Assembly (NCBI RefSeq): GCF_038502225.1 | Contig: NW_027195257.1 | Coordinates: forward strand, 95,001-159,000 | Source of the DNA: Cherax quadricarinatus | Taxonomy: Eukaryota; Arthropoda; Malacostraca; Decapoda; Parastacidae | Direction of reading: 5' to 3' | Length of the DNA: 64,000 nt | Shown: positions 1 through 11,205 of the stretch, one piece after another | Numbering within the stretch: the first letter of the stretch is position 1 | How the letters are laid out: each line of letters opens with the position of its first letter | Translations under genes and position numbers: made by a program | The notes under the pieces: generated by a model | Databases searched by the model: none | Told to the model about the DNA's origin: nothing | Seen by the model: the letters and a program-made list of their open reading frames with translations, nothing else

Positions 1-71
1 ATATAGATGGAGTGGGTGATAATGTGAGGAGGGCCGTCATGTATTTAGTGGTGGACAATATTTCTATATAG

Positions 72-95
72 AATGCCCGGCTTTAGCCGGGCATT
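72..95. other. Perfect 11 bp inverted repeat (hairpin)
   Basis: An 11 bp arm (AATGCCCGGCT) is followed by TT and its exact reverse complement, giving a GC-rich stem with a two-base loop. The surrounding 1-300 is otherwise AT-rich with a run of G at about 240-250, and no gene is seen. The role is unknown; it could be the end of a short DNA element. Confidence 0.5.
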
Positions 96-309
96 TCTAT
101 AAAACAGTGTAGGAATGAGGTAGTGTATGGGCGAAGATGGGTTACAGATTTTCCAGTTCCGTATAGACTATTGAATGTGAGAGGGCTGCGCGAATTATAA
201 GTGTAATGGATGGATAAGATTGGTTTCTGCAATACGGATGGGGGGGGGGGATTGTATACCTGGCATTAATTTTTGATCGAATATTCTTTTGATAGGGCAA
301 AGCGTTATT

Positions 310-600
310 ATTTTATTATTATTAAAGATTCGCCGGTATTCTCCCGGCCCGGGCCTTTTCCAAGTGGTGGCCCGGCCTTGGCTCCCTCTTTAGGGAGTGT
401 CTGAGACCTAAGTCTCCCATGGGAGGAGGCACAAGTACCTTCTCATCTTTGGGACCAACTGTCCCCAGACCTAGCCACAAGCTAGGCCTCTCTGGTCTGC
501 CATCCCCGCCCCAAGGGGGCTAATGGGTATGACAGTCTTGTGAGCTGTAAGCTCGCGCTCAGGCACCTACCCTGCCCTAGAAGGGTTAGGCATGGTGTCG
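310..600 (-). mobile_element. SINE-like retroposon with A/T-rich tail and target-site duplication
   Basis: Read on the minus strand, a GC-rich body of about 290 bp ends in a tail of TAATAATAATAAAATAATAA type. The element is bracketed by the direct repeat GGCAAAGCGTTA (about 296-308 on the left, about 603-614 on the right), as expected of a target-site duplication from LINE-mediated retroposition. The body holds nested complementary stretches (for example GGCCCGG/CCGGGCC and CTAGCTTG/CAAGCTAG). No clear tRNA A and B boxes were recognised, so the source RNA is unknown. Confidence 0.6.
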
Positions 601-614
601 ATGGCAAAGCGTTA

Positions 615-1660
615 ATTATTGATGTGTTATATAATGGGTGGTCACGGGGAAGCGAGGAGGCTTACCAAATCGGTTGGGTATTTTTATATTATTATGTATG
701 TAACTGAGCAAGTATGATAATATAATAAATCTTGTAAATATAATTTTAAATCATATTTCATGTGATATTATGTGTCAACTTGTTTAAATATGGGTATACA
801 AATAAAGTGAGTGCGTGTATATTATTATTTTTTTTTTATATTTTATTTAAAACTGTATTACAAGATTCAATATAAAGATACCATGAAATGGTACATGTTA
901 TGACAGAACATTTAACACTAGTACTACAACGGTCCACTGAGTGAACATACATACAAAGTTACCTTAGATAGCCTAACACATCCTACAATCTACCTAGAAA
1001 CAGTGTTACATAATCACAAAGATCTTCATAATACACTAATGCTAACACTGACATCCAACACTTCCACAACCCCCACCCGCCCCTCTACAAGTTGAAACCC
1101 TGGTCACTCTCACGTGGTGCAACACCATAACAATATGTAACATTAAAAAAGTTACCATTGCCAATCTCACGTGGTTAAACACTTTATCAATGTTAAACAT
1201 TAACAAGTTAACATCCTAGCCACTCATGTGATTAAACATATTATCATTATCAAATTTTTTTTTTTATATTAAAACTCAGGTACAAAATAGATATGGGTGC
1301 ATAAAATAATATGTCAACGAGATACCAAACACTAACTAGATTATTATTATATAATAAATAATAAATTCAAAACCCAGGAAAATGTAAACACTATACAAAT
1401 AAACAATGTGACAAAAACAAGCACACAGAATTTTTTTTTTTTTTTTAATTTTATTTTTTTTACAAGTTAAACTTGGGTGCAAAATTAACATCATTCTGCT
1501 CTAAACCCGAGATCCCAAGATTTAGTTATCATGGTTTAAAGATTATCCTGTATGCAGTGAACATAACCATAGGTTTCCAAATTCATCATGCATCTCCTTC
1601 CCACTCCATTCATAGCCCTCCCACCATCCACACAACCAAGGAGCCTAAACCAACCTACCC
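615..1660. other. AT-rich non-coding stretch
   Basis: AT-rich sequence with several poly-T runs (for example 1249-1265 and 1432-1460). I see no exon, RNA gene or clear repeat. Confidence 0.5.
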
Positions 1661-3085
1661 TCATGCATCCCCCGGTAGGAGACCAACCCTTTGCCCGCCC
1701 CCTGGGTTCATGAGGAGGAGGCCCCCCACAGTGAGATTCCGGTAACCTTCAGAAAAGCTAATTACCCACCGCCCCCCATAGACTTGCCTATTCCTACACA
1801 TCGTTCTATAAAATCTTGCTGCTAACGCTTTTATTCTCAACTCTCCCCGAACCTCCCGCATCCCCCAAGATACATGTAGATAATCCGTCATGACATACAT
1901 TAAAGCCCTACCCACATCACCCGGCACCCCAGTTACATCCAACATTAAAGCCCTTAGGAATGGCCAGTCCCCCCCCCCCAAAAGTCTGATAACGCTCACC
2001 ATCCATAACCTCACCCTCTCCAAAGAGGGACAAAAAAATACCGCATGAAAAGCCGTTTCGGTGTCCCCACAGTGCAAGCATGAGTCCTCTCTTACAAGAC
2101 CCTAGAGGCCAAAATTCCCATTAGAAAACAATATACTAACTCCCGTACCCTCGCAGGTATTCTAAGCAAGCCAAACTTCCTCCATATGCTCATCCAGTCA
2201 TATGTTGGATATACAGCAAGCCCTTGTAAGACACCCGTACCCACCACAGCACCCACCATCCGTTTGACCTTTAATTTGGACACCTGTTCTACATTCAATA
2301 AAACCCTCAACATGTCTTCACAATACCTCAAATCCCTTCCACACCACCATCTTCGTGCATCCTCCATTACCCTACCTACCCTGATTCCCCGGTTCCCCCC
2401 AGTCCGGCTATATCTTTGTTTAATATATAAAGCCATTACTCTATGACCCAATGCCATCAGGCCAAGACCCCCACGTCTCGCATCCGTCATCACCACGTCC
2501 TTGCTCAACCATGCCCTCCCAAACCCCCACACATACCTTAGAACCTTCCTCTGGATTTCCGCAATATCCTGTGCTCTCCTGTGCCACTCCCCACACCTTA
2601 CTGTAAACCAGACAGTTGACCACTAATACTCTCTGCTGTAATGTTACGTCCCTAGCCCTTAAGCCTCCAAGCCTACCCAAAACCCTGCTCGTAACTAATT
2701 CCGAATTTAGCTTCCTACTATCCTGCACTTCCGCCATGTACCATACTCCACAAACCCTAATTCTGTCCACTACTGACCATCCCAACCCCTCCCCCAAGCT
2801 CCCACCTATCCAATCCCCCACCTCTAATAGTCTCGACTTCATTAAATTAACTCTCATACCCGTAGCGTCCCCAAATATCTGAATGACTCCACCAACTTTC
2901 CTTAGATCTTCCTCATGCATTACCAGCACTGTAGTATCATCTACATACCCAACAATACCCCCCCACCCACCCCCCATTATCCCCTGTCCATTCATCACCT
3001 CATCCACTAGCCCATAAAATGGATTCTGTACGCAGGCAAACAATAACTGAGAGAGTGGACAGCCCTGCCTCAAACCTCTCTCCAT
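1661..3085 (-). pseudogene. Non-LTR retrotransposon reverse-transcriptase fragment, 5' truncated and frameshifted
   Basis: Three overlapping minus-strand reading frames belong to one decayed LINE ORF2. 3085-2441 encodes the RT palm (GLRQGCPLSQLLF then VGYVDDTTVLV, the catalytic YVDD box being intact). 2532-2092 continues the thumb and connector. 2077-1661 encodes a C-terminal Cys/His region (HCGDTETAFHAVFFC), resembling the zinc-binding tail of R1/I/Jockey-type elements. At least two frame changes separate the parts, and the endonuclease and N-terminal RT are missing. It cannot be active. The clade is uncertain. Confidence 0.75.
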
Positions 3086-3133
3086 CAGTACTGGTGTATA
3101 TTATTACTGCGTGTATATATCAAGTGTCATGTT

Positions 3134-3240
3134 ATCATAAGAACATAAGAACATAAGAACGAAGGAACACTGCAGAAGGCCTACTGGCCCATGCGAGGCA
3201 GGTCCAAGTCTCCTACCGGCTTAAGCCAATGCCGATGACA
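3134..3240. mobile_element. Interspersed-repeat fragment with tandem ATAAGAAC units
   Basis: A short segment begins with three tandem CATAAGAA-type units and runs into AAGGCCTACTGGCCCATGCG. I recognise this as the type of short interspersed repeat common in decapod and other invertebrate genomes (from memory, not searched). The strand is not determined. Confidence 0.45.
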
Positions 3241-4250
3241 TTCTTAACTATTGTAGGGCTTTTGTTTATAGTCATAATACTATGTTCTTCAGTTTAAATT
3301 ATGTTATTTATTATTTCTTTTTAAGTTGTTTGAACAACTGTCAGATGTTGTGAAGTATGGTACACTGGGGCAAAAATTGGGAGGGGGGGGGGGAGGGTTG
3401 CTGCTCATAATGTAAGGATCTTTAATCAAGTACTTGTTTGTGTGTATTTTGTAATTAGCAAATGAGAAGGTGTTTGGGGACTGTCTTTTTTTATTTGTAT
3501 TACTTATAACGTAATCTTACCGGATTTCTGTATAATGGCATTACACATCTACCTGTGGAGTGACGTGTATTTAATTGCCTATTAAAGCATATTGAAATGT
3601 ATATTATTTGATTGATGTAATGTTTAAAATTGTCTACTTTAGTATTTGGCATCGATGTAACGGAACAAACTGTTCATGTGCTAAGGAATTTTTTGTGTCA
3701 GCCCAAAGTTAATGTGCAGTGAGTTTTTTGTGACGATGTTGCTGTTATGAACATCAAAATGGTATACAATACCGACAGGTTTTTTTGTGACGATGTTGCT
3801 GTTATGTTGTATGTGGAAGATCCGGTACTGTGTTCATTTATTAACATCAGTTGTAATGTTAGGATAGCAGTTGGCATTTTTCACTACTATTGGGTTGTTA
3901 TTGTCATCAATGTGTTCCTAGGTTTAAATTATGTTGGTTATTAGTTTGGAAGTTAAATAAACAATGGTGAGATGTTGTACAATATGGTGAACTGTGGTAA
4001 ATGTGTGGGGGGTGGGGGGGTTAGTTATACTGCTTGAATTTTTACTGAATGTAATTATTTAGTGCGTATATTGTAATTATCAGATAGGAAGGGATAAGAA
4101 GATTATCTTCATTTTCGATTACTTGCACAGTTTTATCTTGTTTTAACGATGTTATTTTCTCCTAAGATTTTTGTATACTCTGTGTAACTACTCAAATCTG
4201 TCTGACATGTCAAATATTATATACAAGTGTTTATGTAAGCTTATCCGTAC
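3240..4250. repeat. Diverged tandem duplication of about 600 bp, non-coding
   Basis: Segments near 3290-3490 and 3915-4100 share order and wording: TTTAAATTATGTT, then a TCAGATGTTGTGAAGTATGGT-like or GAGATGTTGTACAATATGGT stretch, then a G-run, then TTTTGTAATTA or ATTGTAATTAT. A shorter direct repeat (TTTTTTGTGACGATGTTGCTG) occurs at 3725 and 3782. No gene is seen. Confidence 0.5.
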
Positions 4251-4499
4251 ACTATAAAACGTTTCCTGGAATAAGTTTCCACAGGTGCGATTTACCTGCC
4301 ATCTTACATTATAATAATTCTACTTCAGATGACCAAAAGCTCCAATGGCGGGTTATTCTTTGATACAGACCCGCGTCAGGAAACACTTATCCTGTTTCCT
4401 GACGAACCTTGCCTAACCTAACGCCAGTTTGCTGACCTACTTTCAACACGGGTGGAACTACATTAATTTCCCTTTCACCAATATTCTCCAACCCAAATA

Positions 4500-4705
4500 A
4501 ATTATGGTGGCCCGTGGCCTGGTACGCAAAGCTCTCGCTTCATACGCTAAGGTGTCCGTGGTTCGATTCCCGGCAAGGGTGAAAACGTTGGTCGTGTTTC
4601 CTAGCACCTGTTGTCCCTGTTCACCCATTAGTACAACAGGTACCTGGGTGTTATTCAACTGGTGTGGATCACATCCTGGGGAAAAAAATAAGATAAGATT
4701 TCGTT
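4500..4705 (+). mobile_element. tRNA-derived SINE (plus strand)
   Basis: The head resembles a tRNA: an A-box-like GTGGCCTGGTACGCAAAGC near 4510 and a B box GGTTCGATTCC at 4560-4570. A body follows with CACCTGTTGTCC and TACCTGGGTGTTA, then the tail GATAAGATTTCGTTCGGATT. It would be transcribed by Pol III and moved by a LINE. It is joined tail to tail with the next SINE. Confidence 0.75.
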
Positions 4706-4985
4706 CGGATTTTTAACTCCGGAGGGTTAGCCACCCTGGATAACCCATGAAAGGTAGTGCGTCATCGAGGACTGTCTAGACAGTCTTATTTCCATTGGGG
4801 TCCTCAGTCTTGTACACCAGCATGCGACCCACACCAAATCGCCTAACACCCAGGTACCTACTTGCTGCTAGGTGAACAGGACAACAGGTGTAAGCAAACG
4901 CGTCGAAATGTTTTAAACCCGCCGGGAATCGAACCCGGGCCCTCCGTGTGTGAAGCGGGAACTTTGCCAGCCAGGCCACTGGGTC
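4690..4985 (-). mobile_element. tRNA-derived SINE (minus strand)
   Basis: The same family in the opposite orientation. The B box on the minus strand (GGTTCGATTCCC) lies at 4924-4935, the tRNA-like head at about 4985, and the tail includes the TTCGTTCGGATT motif shared with the neighbouring copies. The body carries TACCTGGGTGTTAGGCGA and the Pro/Thr-codon-like CACCTGTTGTCCTG block. Confidence 0.75.
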
Positions 4986-5274
4986 GAAAATGCTGTGCAT
5001 AACAAGGGGTTTTCTGTATAGTAGTATGTCACTGATGTCAGCTAGAACTGTATACCTCGTACATGTACTTGCAGAAATAAAGATATTAAATATTAAATTA
5101 AATTATGCTTGCTAAACGCCTAGTGTTTTGAGTATTTATGATATAATAGTTATCGTTAATAAGTTTGGTTTTCTTTAAATCTAAAATGGAACATAAAATA
5201 CGCGTAACTTTATACGGAGACTTATATGTTATGGCAAACCAGTGTCGCAGATAAATGACATACTAATATAAAGT

Positions 5275-5575
5275 AAGATAAGATTTCGTTCGGATTTTTA
5301 ACCCCGGAGGGATAGCCACCTAGGATAACCCAATAAAGTCAGTGCGTCATCGAGGACTGTCTAACTTGTTTCCATTGTGGTCCTCAGTTTTGTCCCCCAG
5401 GATGCGACCCACACCAGCCGACTAACACCCAGGTACCTATTTGCTGCTAGGTGAACAGGACAACAGGTGTAAAGAAACGTGTCGAAATGTTTCCACTTGC
5501 CGGGAATCGAATCCGGGCCCTCCGTGTGTGAAGTGGGAGACTTAGGCACCGGGCCACCTGGCCACCTACTACTAC
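5275..5575 (-). mobile_element. tRNA-derived SINE (minus strand), near copy of 4690-4985
   Basis: Base-for-base similar to the 4690-4985 element over its full length: GATAAGATTTCGTTCGGATT tail, GTGCGTCATCGAGGACTGTCTA, TACCTGGGTGTTAG, and a B-box reverse complement at 5502-5514. The 290 bp between the two copies is AT-rich with nothing recognised. Confidence 0.75.
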
Positions 5576-5684
5576 TATATAAAAAGTCCCTTGTTATACT
5601 GAGCATTTCGGGCAAATTTGGTCAAGTTGTGTAAGAATGGTATTCTGTATATAGTCCTACTGTCGTCAAGTTATGTCCTAGAAT

Positions 5685-5723
5685 TTGTATTGATAAAGCC
5701 ACTGGATGGCGAAACGTCTACAA
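5685..5723 (+). ncRNA. Hammerhead-ribozyme-like motif, U3/A8 core variant
   Basis: Parts in hammerhead order: stem I strand TTGTA (5685-5689); core TTGATAA (5690-5696); one extra A; stem II GCCA/TGGC (5698-5701 with 5707-5710); core GAA (5711-5713); ACGT (5714-5717), self-complementary as in dimeric hammerheads; C17 (5718); stem I partner TACAA (5719-5723), pairing perfectly with TTGTA. Against the canonical CUGAUGA, positions 3 and 8 are U and A. Known structures pair C3 with G8, so this is a covarying pair. Downstream GTTGCACATGTGTCT is shared with the hammerhead repeats at 22560 and 50420. Activity is unproven. Confidence 0.55.
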
Positions 5724-5774
5724 TAAAGATATCCAGATGTTGCACATGTGTCTTATTTCATCAAATTTGGTCAG

Positions 5775-5890
5775 TTTTGTACCAGGACGCTACCCACACC
5801 AGTCGACTAACACCAGGTACCTATTTTACTGATGAGTGAACATGGACAGCAGGTGTCTTATGGAAACACGTCCTAATGTTACCCATAATT
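5775..5890 (-). mobile_element. SINE fragment
   Basis: Contains the family body motifs (CCCACACCAGTCGACTAACACC, AGGTACCTATTT, CAGCAGGTGTCTTA) of the minus-strand SINEs just upstream, without a clear tRNA head. It is followed by a G/C hairpin (about 6018-6057, GAGTCCC arms) in otherwise featureless sequence. Confidence 0.5.
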
Positions 5891-6286
5891 TCTAGGCTAG
5901 GGACGTTGGGAATAAAAGGGCCTAGGAAGGTTATCTGGTTGGAAAGGGGCTTAGGAGACTTGTTTTGAAACACCGCTGTTATTATTATTACTATTTTTAG
6001 TGGGTCAGTGAATTTTGAGTCCCCCCCACCGCTTCTTCTTAGCGGGGGAGGGACTCATACTAGCAGGTCACACCCCCCTCAAAAACAAAATATAGAACCA
6101 ATTATGCTTAACTGGACTATCTTTGCGATGCACACATAAGCAGTAACCTAATGGAAAAAAGTTACTGTCTGATATTTTTGGGTTATCCTGGGTAATTTGC
6201 ACATATTAAGTTATGTATAATAATTGTACTTACGTGTACCAATTCCTAAATAAACTTACTTGTTCTGTGATATTTTAAGGACCTCA

Positions 6287-6478
6287 ATGGGAACTAGACT
6301 TGCTCGGGTCCGTGACAGAGGCATTACACCCGCGCAACCAGCAACACCAGAACATTTCAAACAGAAAAGTTATGCTCACTGGGAGCTTTATAAGTCCCAT
6401 CCAGAACGTGAGAAATGCACATTATGTATGGGAGAAGATACATCAGGTGTGAGAAGTGTCAGGTCAGCGATATATTGA
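6287..6478 (+). CDS. Unrecognised short reading frame
   Basis: An open frame of about 64 codons from an ATG at 6287, basic and with the stretch ELYKSHPEREKCTLCMGED, which contains a CxxC pair. Possible splice sites flank it (TTTTAAG upstream, CATCAG|GTGTGA inside the end). I do not recognise the product. It may be an isolated exon, a retroelement remnant or chance. Confidence 0.2.
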   Translation: MGTRLARVRDRGITPAQPATPEHFKQKSYAHWELYKSHPEREKCTLCMGEDTSGVRSVRSAIY

Positions 6479-6599
6479 AAAGATCGGTATATATATAAAG
6501 AGGAGCAAGTTTATCAGTATGTATAGAATGATAGGGTGCCTAAATAACTTTTTGTGTGGAATTATATTATTCTTTCGGTGGTAAACAGGTGACGAGCAG

Positions 6600-6767
6600 C
6601 CTTAATGACCCTACTGTGTATACTGTACAAAACTTGTGTATATTATACAAGATTTGTGTATACTACTAGACAAGAGTTGTATATACTATGCAACAGTTGA
6701 GTATACTATTCAACAGAAGTGTATACTATGCAAAAGTAGTTAATATTAAGCAGAATTTATGTATACT
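6600..6767. repeat. Minisatellite, 20-21 bp unit (left block)
   Basis: Degenerate tandem units of the type CAGTTGTGTATACTATACAA, with about 8 visible. The same array resumes at 10810, so the LTR element between was inserted into it. Confidence 0.75.
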
Positions 6768-7105
6768 TGTAGTGATACTGGTCCTGTGAGGAGCAGCAGC
6801 AGGATAATACTGCACCACCTCTAGGGGCCCTTAACAACAACAACAGTTTGGTGTGGTCATGGGCACCAACACATGGTGTGTGATTCTCTCATACTTTATA
6901 CATTTATCAGCGATGCAGATTACATGGTGAGTTTAAATATATGGCCTGTAGTTATAACTTTTCTCTTGACATATGCAAGACATCACCATCCCTGTAGAAG
7001 CCATTATTAGATGTACTAGTCATTATATTTTGTTGTTGCAGAAGTACTATGAAGATTCTATGTTCAATAAAGCCTAGAGATAAGGCCTGTGTTTCTATCA
7101 CAACA
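6768..7105 (+). repeat. 5' LTR of Ty3-type element
   Basis: Begins TGTAGTGATACTGG, the sequence that follows the purine-rich AGAAGGGGGAGAT tract at the element's 3' end. It contains an AATAAA signal at 7066-7071 and ends near TCACAACA at 7105. The 3' border is tentative because the other LTR is cut short. The primer-binding site should lie between 7106 and 7167; a TGGTGGTGATCC stretch near 7136 is a candidate. Confidence 0.55.
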
Positions 7106-7167
7106 ATTTATTGAACATAGAATCCTGGGCTACCTGGTGGTGATCCTGCGCTAGACTACATCACAAC

Positions 7168-10100
7168 ATGGAGCGTTTACTGAAACCTGAGAGGCTAGAC
7201 TGTGACCCCAGCTTATCAACGGCTGCTCAGGAATGGAAGCACTGGTTTAAGACTTTCGAAAACTTTTTGGGAGCCCTTCCTAAAGAAGATCTAGATAAAC
7301 TAAGTCTGCTCATCAATTTTGTGTCACCTAAGATATATGAGGCTATTTCTGAGTGTAATACCTACGAAGATGCTATCAAAACCCTCAAGTCTCAGTATAT
7401 TAAACCTACAAATGAAATCTTTGCACGCTATCGCCTTGCAACTCGCCGCCAGCAGATTGATGAGTCCTTAGAGGAATACTTTCAAGCACTGAAAATCTTA
7501 GGTAAGGACTGTCACTTCCAAGCAGTGACAGCTGCTCAGTATTGTGAAGAGTCCATCAGGGATGCTTTTATCAGTGGCCTGCAATCACCAATAATAAGGC
7601 AGCGTTTATTGGAGAATAAAACTCTCGACTTAGCCGCTGCCTTTGACCAGGCAAGAGCTCTAGATTCAGCCCAGAAGAATTCTGAAGTATACAGTACCAC
7701 TCAGCCTTCTCGAGTGGTAAGTGCTGCAATTCCTGACCAAGACTCTTGCAATGAAGTTACTGTGGAACCTGCCTCAGTGACAGCAGCAGCAGGTACGGTG
7801 TGTTTCTTTTGTGGTTTTTCAAGACATCCACGTCCAAAGTGTCCTGCTCGTGAAGCAATGTGCCATAAATGCCACAAGAAAGGTCACTTTGCGAAAGTAT
7901 GTCGTGCTAATACATCAACAAGAGCTAGTGCCTCCACACATTCCAGTGATCATGCGACTCTAGCAACAGTGACTTCTGCGGCTACTCCAAATTCACTGTC
8001 AAAGGCAGTTGTGAAAGTATTCATCAAAGGAACAGAAGTAGATGGTCTTATTGATAGTGGCAGCTCAGAGAGTTTCATCAACCTTGACTTAGTTAAACGG
8101 CTCTCCTTGACTCTACATCACTCATCAGGTACCGTTTCCATGGCATCAACATCTCTCTCTATTCAGACCTTAGGGTTTTGTAAGGTAAATCTCAGAGTTA
8201 ATGGAAAGGATTATCAAGATGTACATTTAGCTATTCTGCCACAACTGTGCTCTGATGTTATCCTTGGTCAGGACTTTCAGAAGCTGCATGGTAGTGTCAC
8301 CTTAACATATGGAGGTGAACTGCCTCCTCTTGTTGTCTGTGGACTTAGCACTTTAAGGGTAGACCCACCAAAGCTGTTTGCAAATCTTACCGCGGATTGC
8401 CATCCTATATCAGCTAAGTCACGCCGCTATTCTTATGAGGATCGGATGTTCATTGAGAAAGAAACTCAGAGGCTGCTGAAGGAGGGTATTATAGAACCGA
8501 GTGATTCTCCTTGGCGTGCACAGGTTGTTGTTGTTAAAGATGGTTATAGGAAACGGAGACTGGCTATCGATTACTCTGAGACAATCAACAAATTTACACT
8601 TCTTGATGGGTACCCTCTACCTCGAATTGACGATACAGTGAACAAAATTGCTCAGTACTACGTGTTTAGCACAATTGATCTGCAGAGTGCCTATCATCAA
8701 GTCCCTATAAGGAATGAAGATAAACCATACACAGCGTTTCAGGCTAGTGATGGCCTGTATCAGTTTACCAGAGTCCCTTTTGGAGTCACCAATGGGGTAG
8801 CCTGCTTCCAACGAATTATGGATTCACTCATTCAGGAAGAGCAACTCATGGGAACTTACGCGTATTTAGATAATGTTACCATTTGTGGCAAGACCCAGGA
8901 GGAACATGATGCAAACCTTGATAAGTTTTTGGAAGCCGCCAAGAAGAAAAATATCAGTTACAATGAGGAAAAGTGCACTTTTTCAACTAAAAGGCTTAGC
9001 ATCCTTGGTTATGTAGTGGAAGGAGGTTCAATATTCCCAGACCCTGAACGACTACGACCTCTACGGGAACTTCCAATGCCTCAAGACAAAAAGTCACTCC
9101 GAAGAACTCTTGGTCTCTTTGCTTATTACTCACAATGGATCTACAACTATTCAAGTAAAGTCCGCCCATTGAGTGCTACCACATTTCCTGTGACAAAGGA
9201 AGCAGAAGCCGCTTTCCATACGCTCAAACAGGACATTGAAAACTCAGTAGTTCAAGCCATTGATGAGTCCCTACCATTCGAAGTGGAAACGGATGCATCT
9301 GACATTGCCATTGCTGCAGTCTTATCTCAGGCAGGACGACCAGTAGCCTTCTTTTCGAGAACTTTTCAAGGATCAGAGAAATGTTATGCTGCTGTAGAAA
9401 AGGAAGCCCAGGCCATCATAGAAGCAGTTCGCCACTGGAGGCATTATTTAACTGGTAGACATTTCACCATAAGGACTGACCAACGGTCCGTGATGTATAT
9501 GTTCGACAAGAGGCACAAAAGTAGGATAAAGAATGACAAGATATTACGCTGGAGGATGGAACTATCATGTTATGACTTTGATATTCTGTACCGACCGGGT
9601 CAAGAGAACATCTCACCTGATGCATTCTCTAGGTCCCACTGTGGAGCAGCATGTCATGATTTGCAATCACTCTCATCTCTCCACAAGGCTTTGTGTCACC
9701 CAGGAGTTACACGCCTGTACCATTTTGTCAAATCAAAGAACATGCCCTACTCAGTGGAAGATGTGCGACAAGTGATCAGAGCATGCAGAGTATGTGCAGA
9801 GTGCAAGCCAAACTTTCATCAGCCAGAGAAGACTCATCTCATAAAATCCACCCAGCCTTTCGAAAGATTGAATATAGATTTCAAAGGACCTCTACCAAGC
9901 ACAAATCAGAATAGGTATTTCCTTAACATAGTAGATGAATATTCAAGGTTTCCCTTTGTATTCCCCTGTGCAAATATGGCTGCTTCAACTGTTATTAGTT
10001 GTCTTTCACAGTTGTTCTCTATTTTTGGTATGCCAGCTTATATCCATTCAGACAGGGGATCCTCGTTCATGAGTAACGAACTTCAGGAGTTTTTGGCTAG

Positions 10101-10755
10101 CAAAGGTATTGCCTGCAGCAGAACAACAAGCTACAACCCTCAAGGCAATGGTCAAGTGGAGCGGTTCAATGGTACTATATGGAAGGCAGTTACAATGACA
10201 TTAAAGTCGCGCAATCTACCTGTTCAACACTGGCAAACTGTCCTACCGGATGCTCTTCACTCTATTAGATCACTGCTGTGCACAGCTACTAATGCAACCC
10301 CTCATGAAAGACTCCTCAACTATTCACGTCGTTCCTCTACGGGAGCCTCCGTGCCCACTTGGTTATGTCATCCTGGACCCGTTCTCCTGAAGAGTCACCG
10401 TAGGATGAACAAGACGGATCCTTTAGTGGAAGAGGTAGAGCTCCTGCAAGCTAATCCACATTACGCCCACATTCGCTACCAAAATGGTGAAGAGACTACA
10501 GTATCTACAAGACATTTAGCCCCAGTTGAAATCCCTATTAGTGTGGAATCTCAAGATACACCAATAGATGTGAAAGATGCTTCGTTTTCTCCTGGAAAGC
10601 CCCTTGAGACTACCCCTATGGAAATAGAGGATTCTGCTCCAGCAGTTAATCAAACCCCGCTGGAAAATATCGAACCTGGTGAAGAGGCTCAAGGGCTACG
10701 AAGGTCGGGACGTGTACGTCGCCCACCTAACAGTTTGGGAGATTACTGTCTCTGA
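7168..10755 (+). CDS. Ty3-type Gag-Pol polyprotein, uninterrupted
   Basis: A single 1195-codon frame encodes Gag and Pol together. Order: Gag core (about 1-205); two CCHC zinc knuckles (about 212-242); aspartic protease with DSGSS near 296; reverse transcriptase (about 430-650) whose active box reads YLDN at 566-569 instead of YxDD; RNase H (TDAS near 708); integrase with an HHCC finger from about 844 and a DDE triad D904, D962, E998 (35 residues between the last two). The order RT-RNaseH-integrase marks the Ty3 group. No stop or frameshift interrupts 3.6 kb, so the copy is young or selected. The Asn in YLDN could be inactivating or a trait of its lineage. There is no env gene. Confidence 0.9.
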   Translation: MERLLKPERLDCDPSLSTAAQEWKHWFKTFENFLGALPKEDLDKLSLLINFVSPKIYEAISECNTYEDAIKTLKSQYIKPTNEIFARYRLATRRQQIDESLEEYFQALKILGKDCHFQAVTAAQYCEESIRDAFISGLQSPIIRQRLLENKTLDLAAAFDQARALDSAQKNSEVYSTTQPSRVVSAAIPDQDSCNEVTVEPASVTAAAGTVCFFCGFSRHPRPKCPAREAMCHKCHKKGHFAKVCRANTSTRASASTHSSDHATLATVTSAATPNSLSKAVVKVFIKGTEVDGLIDSGSSESFINLDLVKRLSLTLHHSSGTVSMASTSLSIQTLGFCKVNLRVNGKDYQDVHLAILPQLCSDVILGQDFQKLHGSVTLTYGGELPPLVVCGLSTLRVDPPKLFANLTADCHPISAKSRRYSYEDRMFIEKETQRLLKEGIIEPSDSPWRAQVVVVKDGYRKRRLAIDYSETINKFTLLDGYPLPRIDDTVNKIAQYYVFSTIDLQSAYHQVPIRNEDKPYTAFQASDGLYQFTRVPFGVTNGVACFQRIMDSLIQEEQLMGTYAYLDNVTICGKTQEEHDANLDKFLEAAKKKNISYNEEKCTFSTKRLSILGYVVEGGSIFPDPERLRPLRELPMPQDKKSLRRTLGLFAYYSQWIYNYSSKVRPLSATTFPVTKEAEAAFHTLKQDIENSVVQAIDESLPFEVETDASDIAIAAVLSQAGRPVAFFSRTFQGSEKCYAAVEKEAQAIIEAVRHWRHYLTGRHFTIRTDQRSVMYMFDKRHKSRIKNDKILRWRMELSCYDFDILYRPGQENISPDAFSRSHCGAACHDLQSLSSLHKALCHPGVTRLYHFVKSKNMPYSVEDVRQVIRACRVCAECKPNFHQPEKTHLIKSTQPFERLNIDFKGPLPSTNQNRYFLNIVDEYSRFPFVFPCANMAASTVISCLSQLFSIFGMPAYIHSDRGSSFMSNELQEFLASKGIACSRTTSYNPQGNGQVERFNGTIWKAVTMTLKSRNLPVQHWQTVLPDALHSIRSLLCTATNATPHERLLNYSRRSSTGASVPTWLCHPGPVLLKSHRRMNKTDPLVEEVELLQANPHYAHIRYQNGEETTVSTRHLAPVEIPISVESQDTPIDVKDASFSPGKPLETTPMEIEDSAPAVNQTPLENIEPGEEAQGLRRSGRVRRPPNSLGDYCL

Positions 10756-10761
10756 TATTTT

Positions 10762-10774
10762 AGAAGGGGGAGAT
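10762..10774 (+). other. Polypurine tract
   Basis: AGAAGGGGGAGAT lies directly before the 3' LTR start, the standard position for plus-strand priming in LTR elements. Confidence 0.6.
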
Positions 10775-10809
10775 TGTAGTGATACTGGTCCTGTGAGGAG
10801 CAGCAGCAG
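10775..10809 (+). repeat. Truncated 3' LTR remnant (35 bp)
   Basis: Identical to the first 35 bp of the 5' LTR, then the sequence switches to minisatellite. ATACT is present just left of the 5' LTR (6763-6767) and just right of this remnant (10810-10814), but this word is frequent in the array, so it is weak evidence for a target duplication. Confidence 0.7.
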
Positions 10810-11205
10810 ATACTCTTCAACAGTAGTGTATACTATATAACAGTAGTACGTGCTATAAAACAGCTGTGTACAGTATACAACAGTTGCATTCCCTATACAA
10901 GAGATATGTATATTATACAAGAGTTTTGCAAACACTGCAACAGTAGTGCTTGTTATACAGCAGTTGTGTATACTAAAGAAGAGGTGTGTATATTACGCAA
11001 CAGTTGTGCGTAATATACAGCAGTTTTACCATGCAACAGTAGTGTATACTGTGAAAGTTGTGAATATCATACATTTGTGCATACTATACACCAGTTGTGT
11101 GTACTATGTAACAGTTGTGTACACTATAAAACAGAGGTGTACACTATAAAACAGTTGAGTATACAATAAAACAGTTGAGTATATATTATACAACAGTTAT
11201 GTATA
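10810..11205. repeat. Minisatellite, 20-21 bp unit (right block)
   Basis: Units such as CAGTTGTGTATACTA...ACAA continue the array found at 6600-6767. Toward 11200 the GTATACTA part is replaced by CTGG, leading into the 16 bp satellite. Confidence 0.75.
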
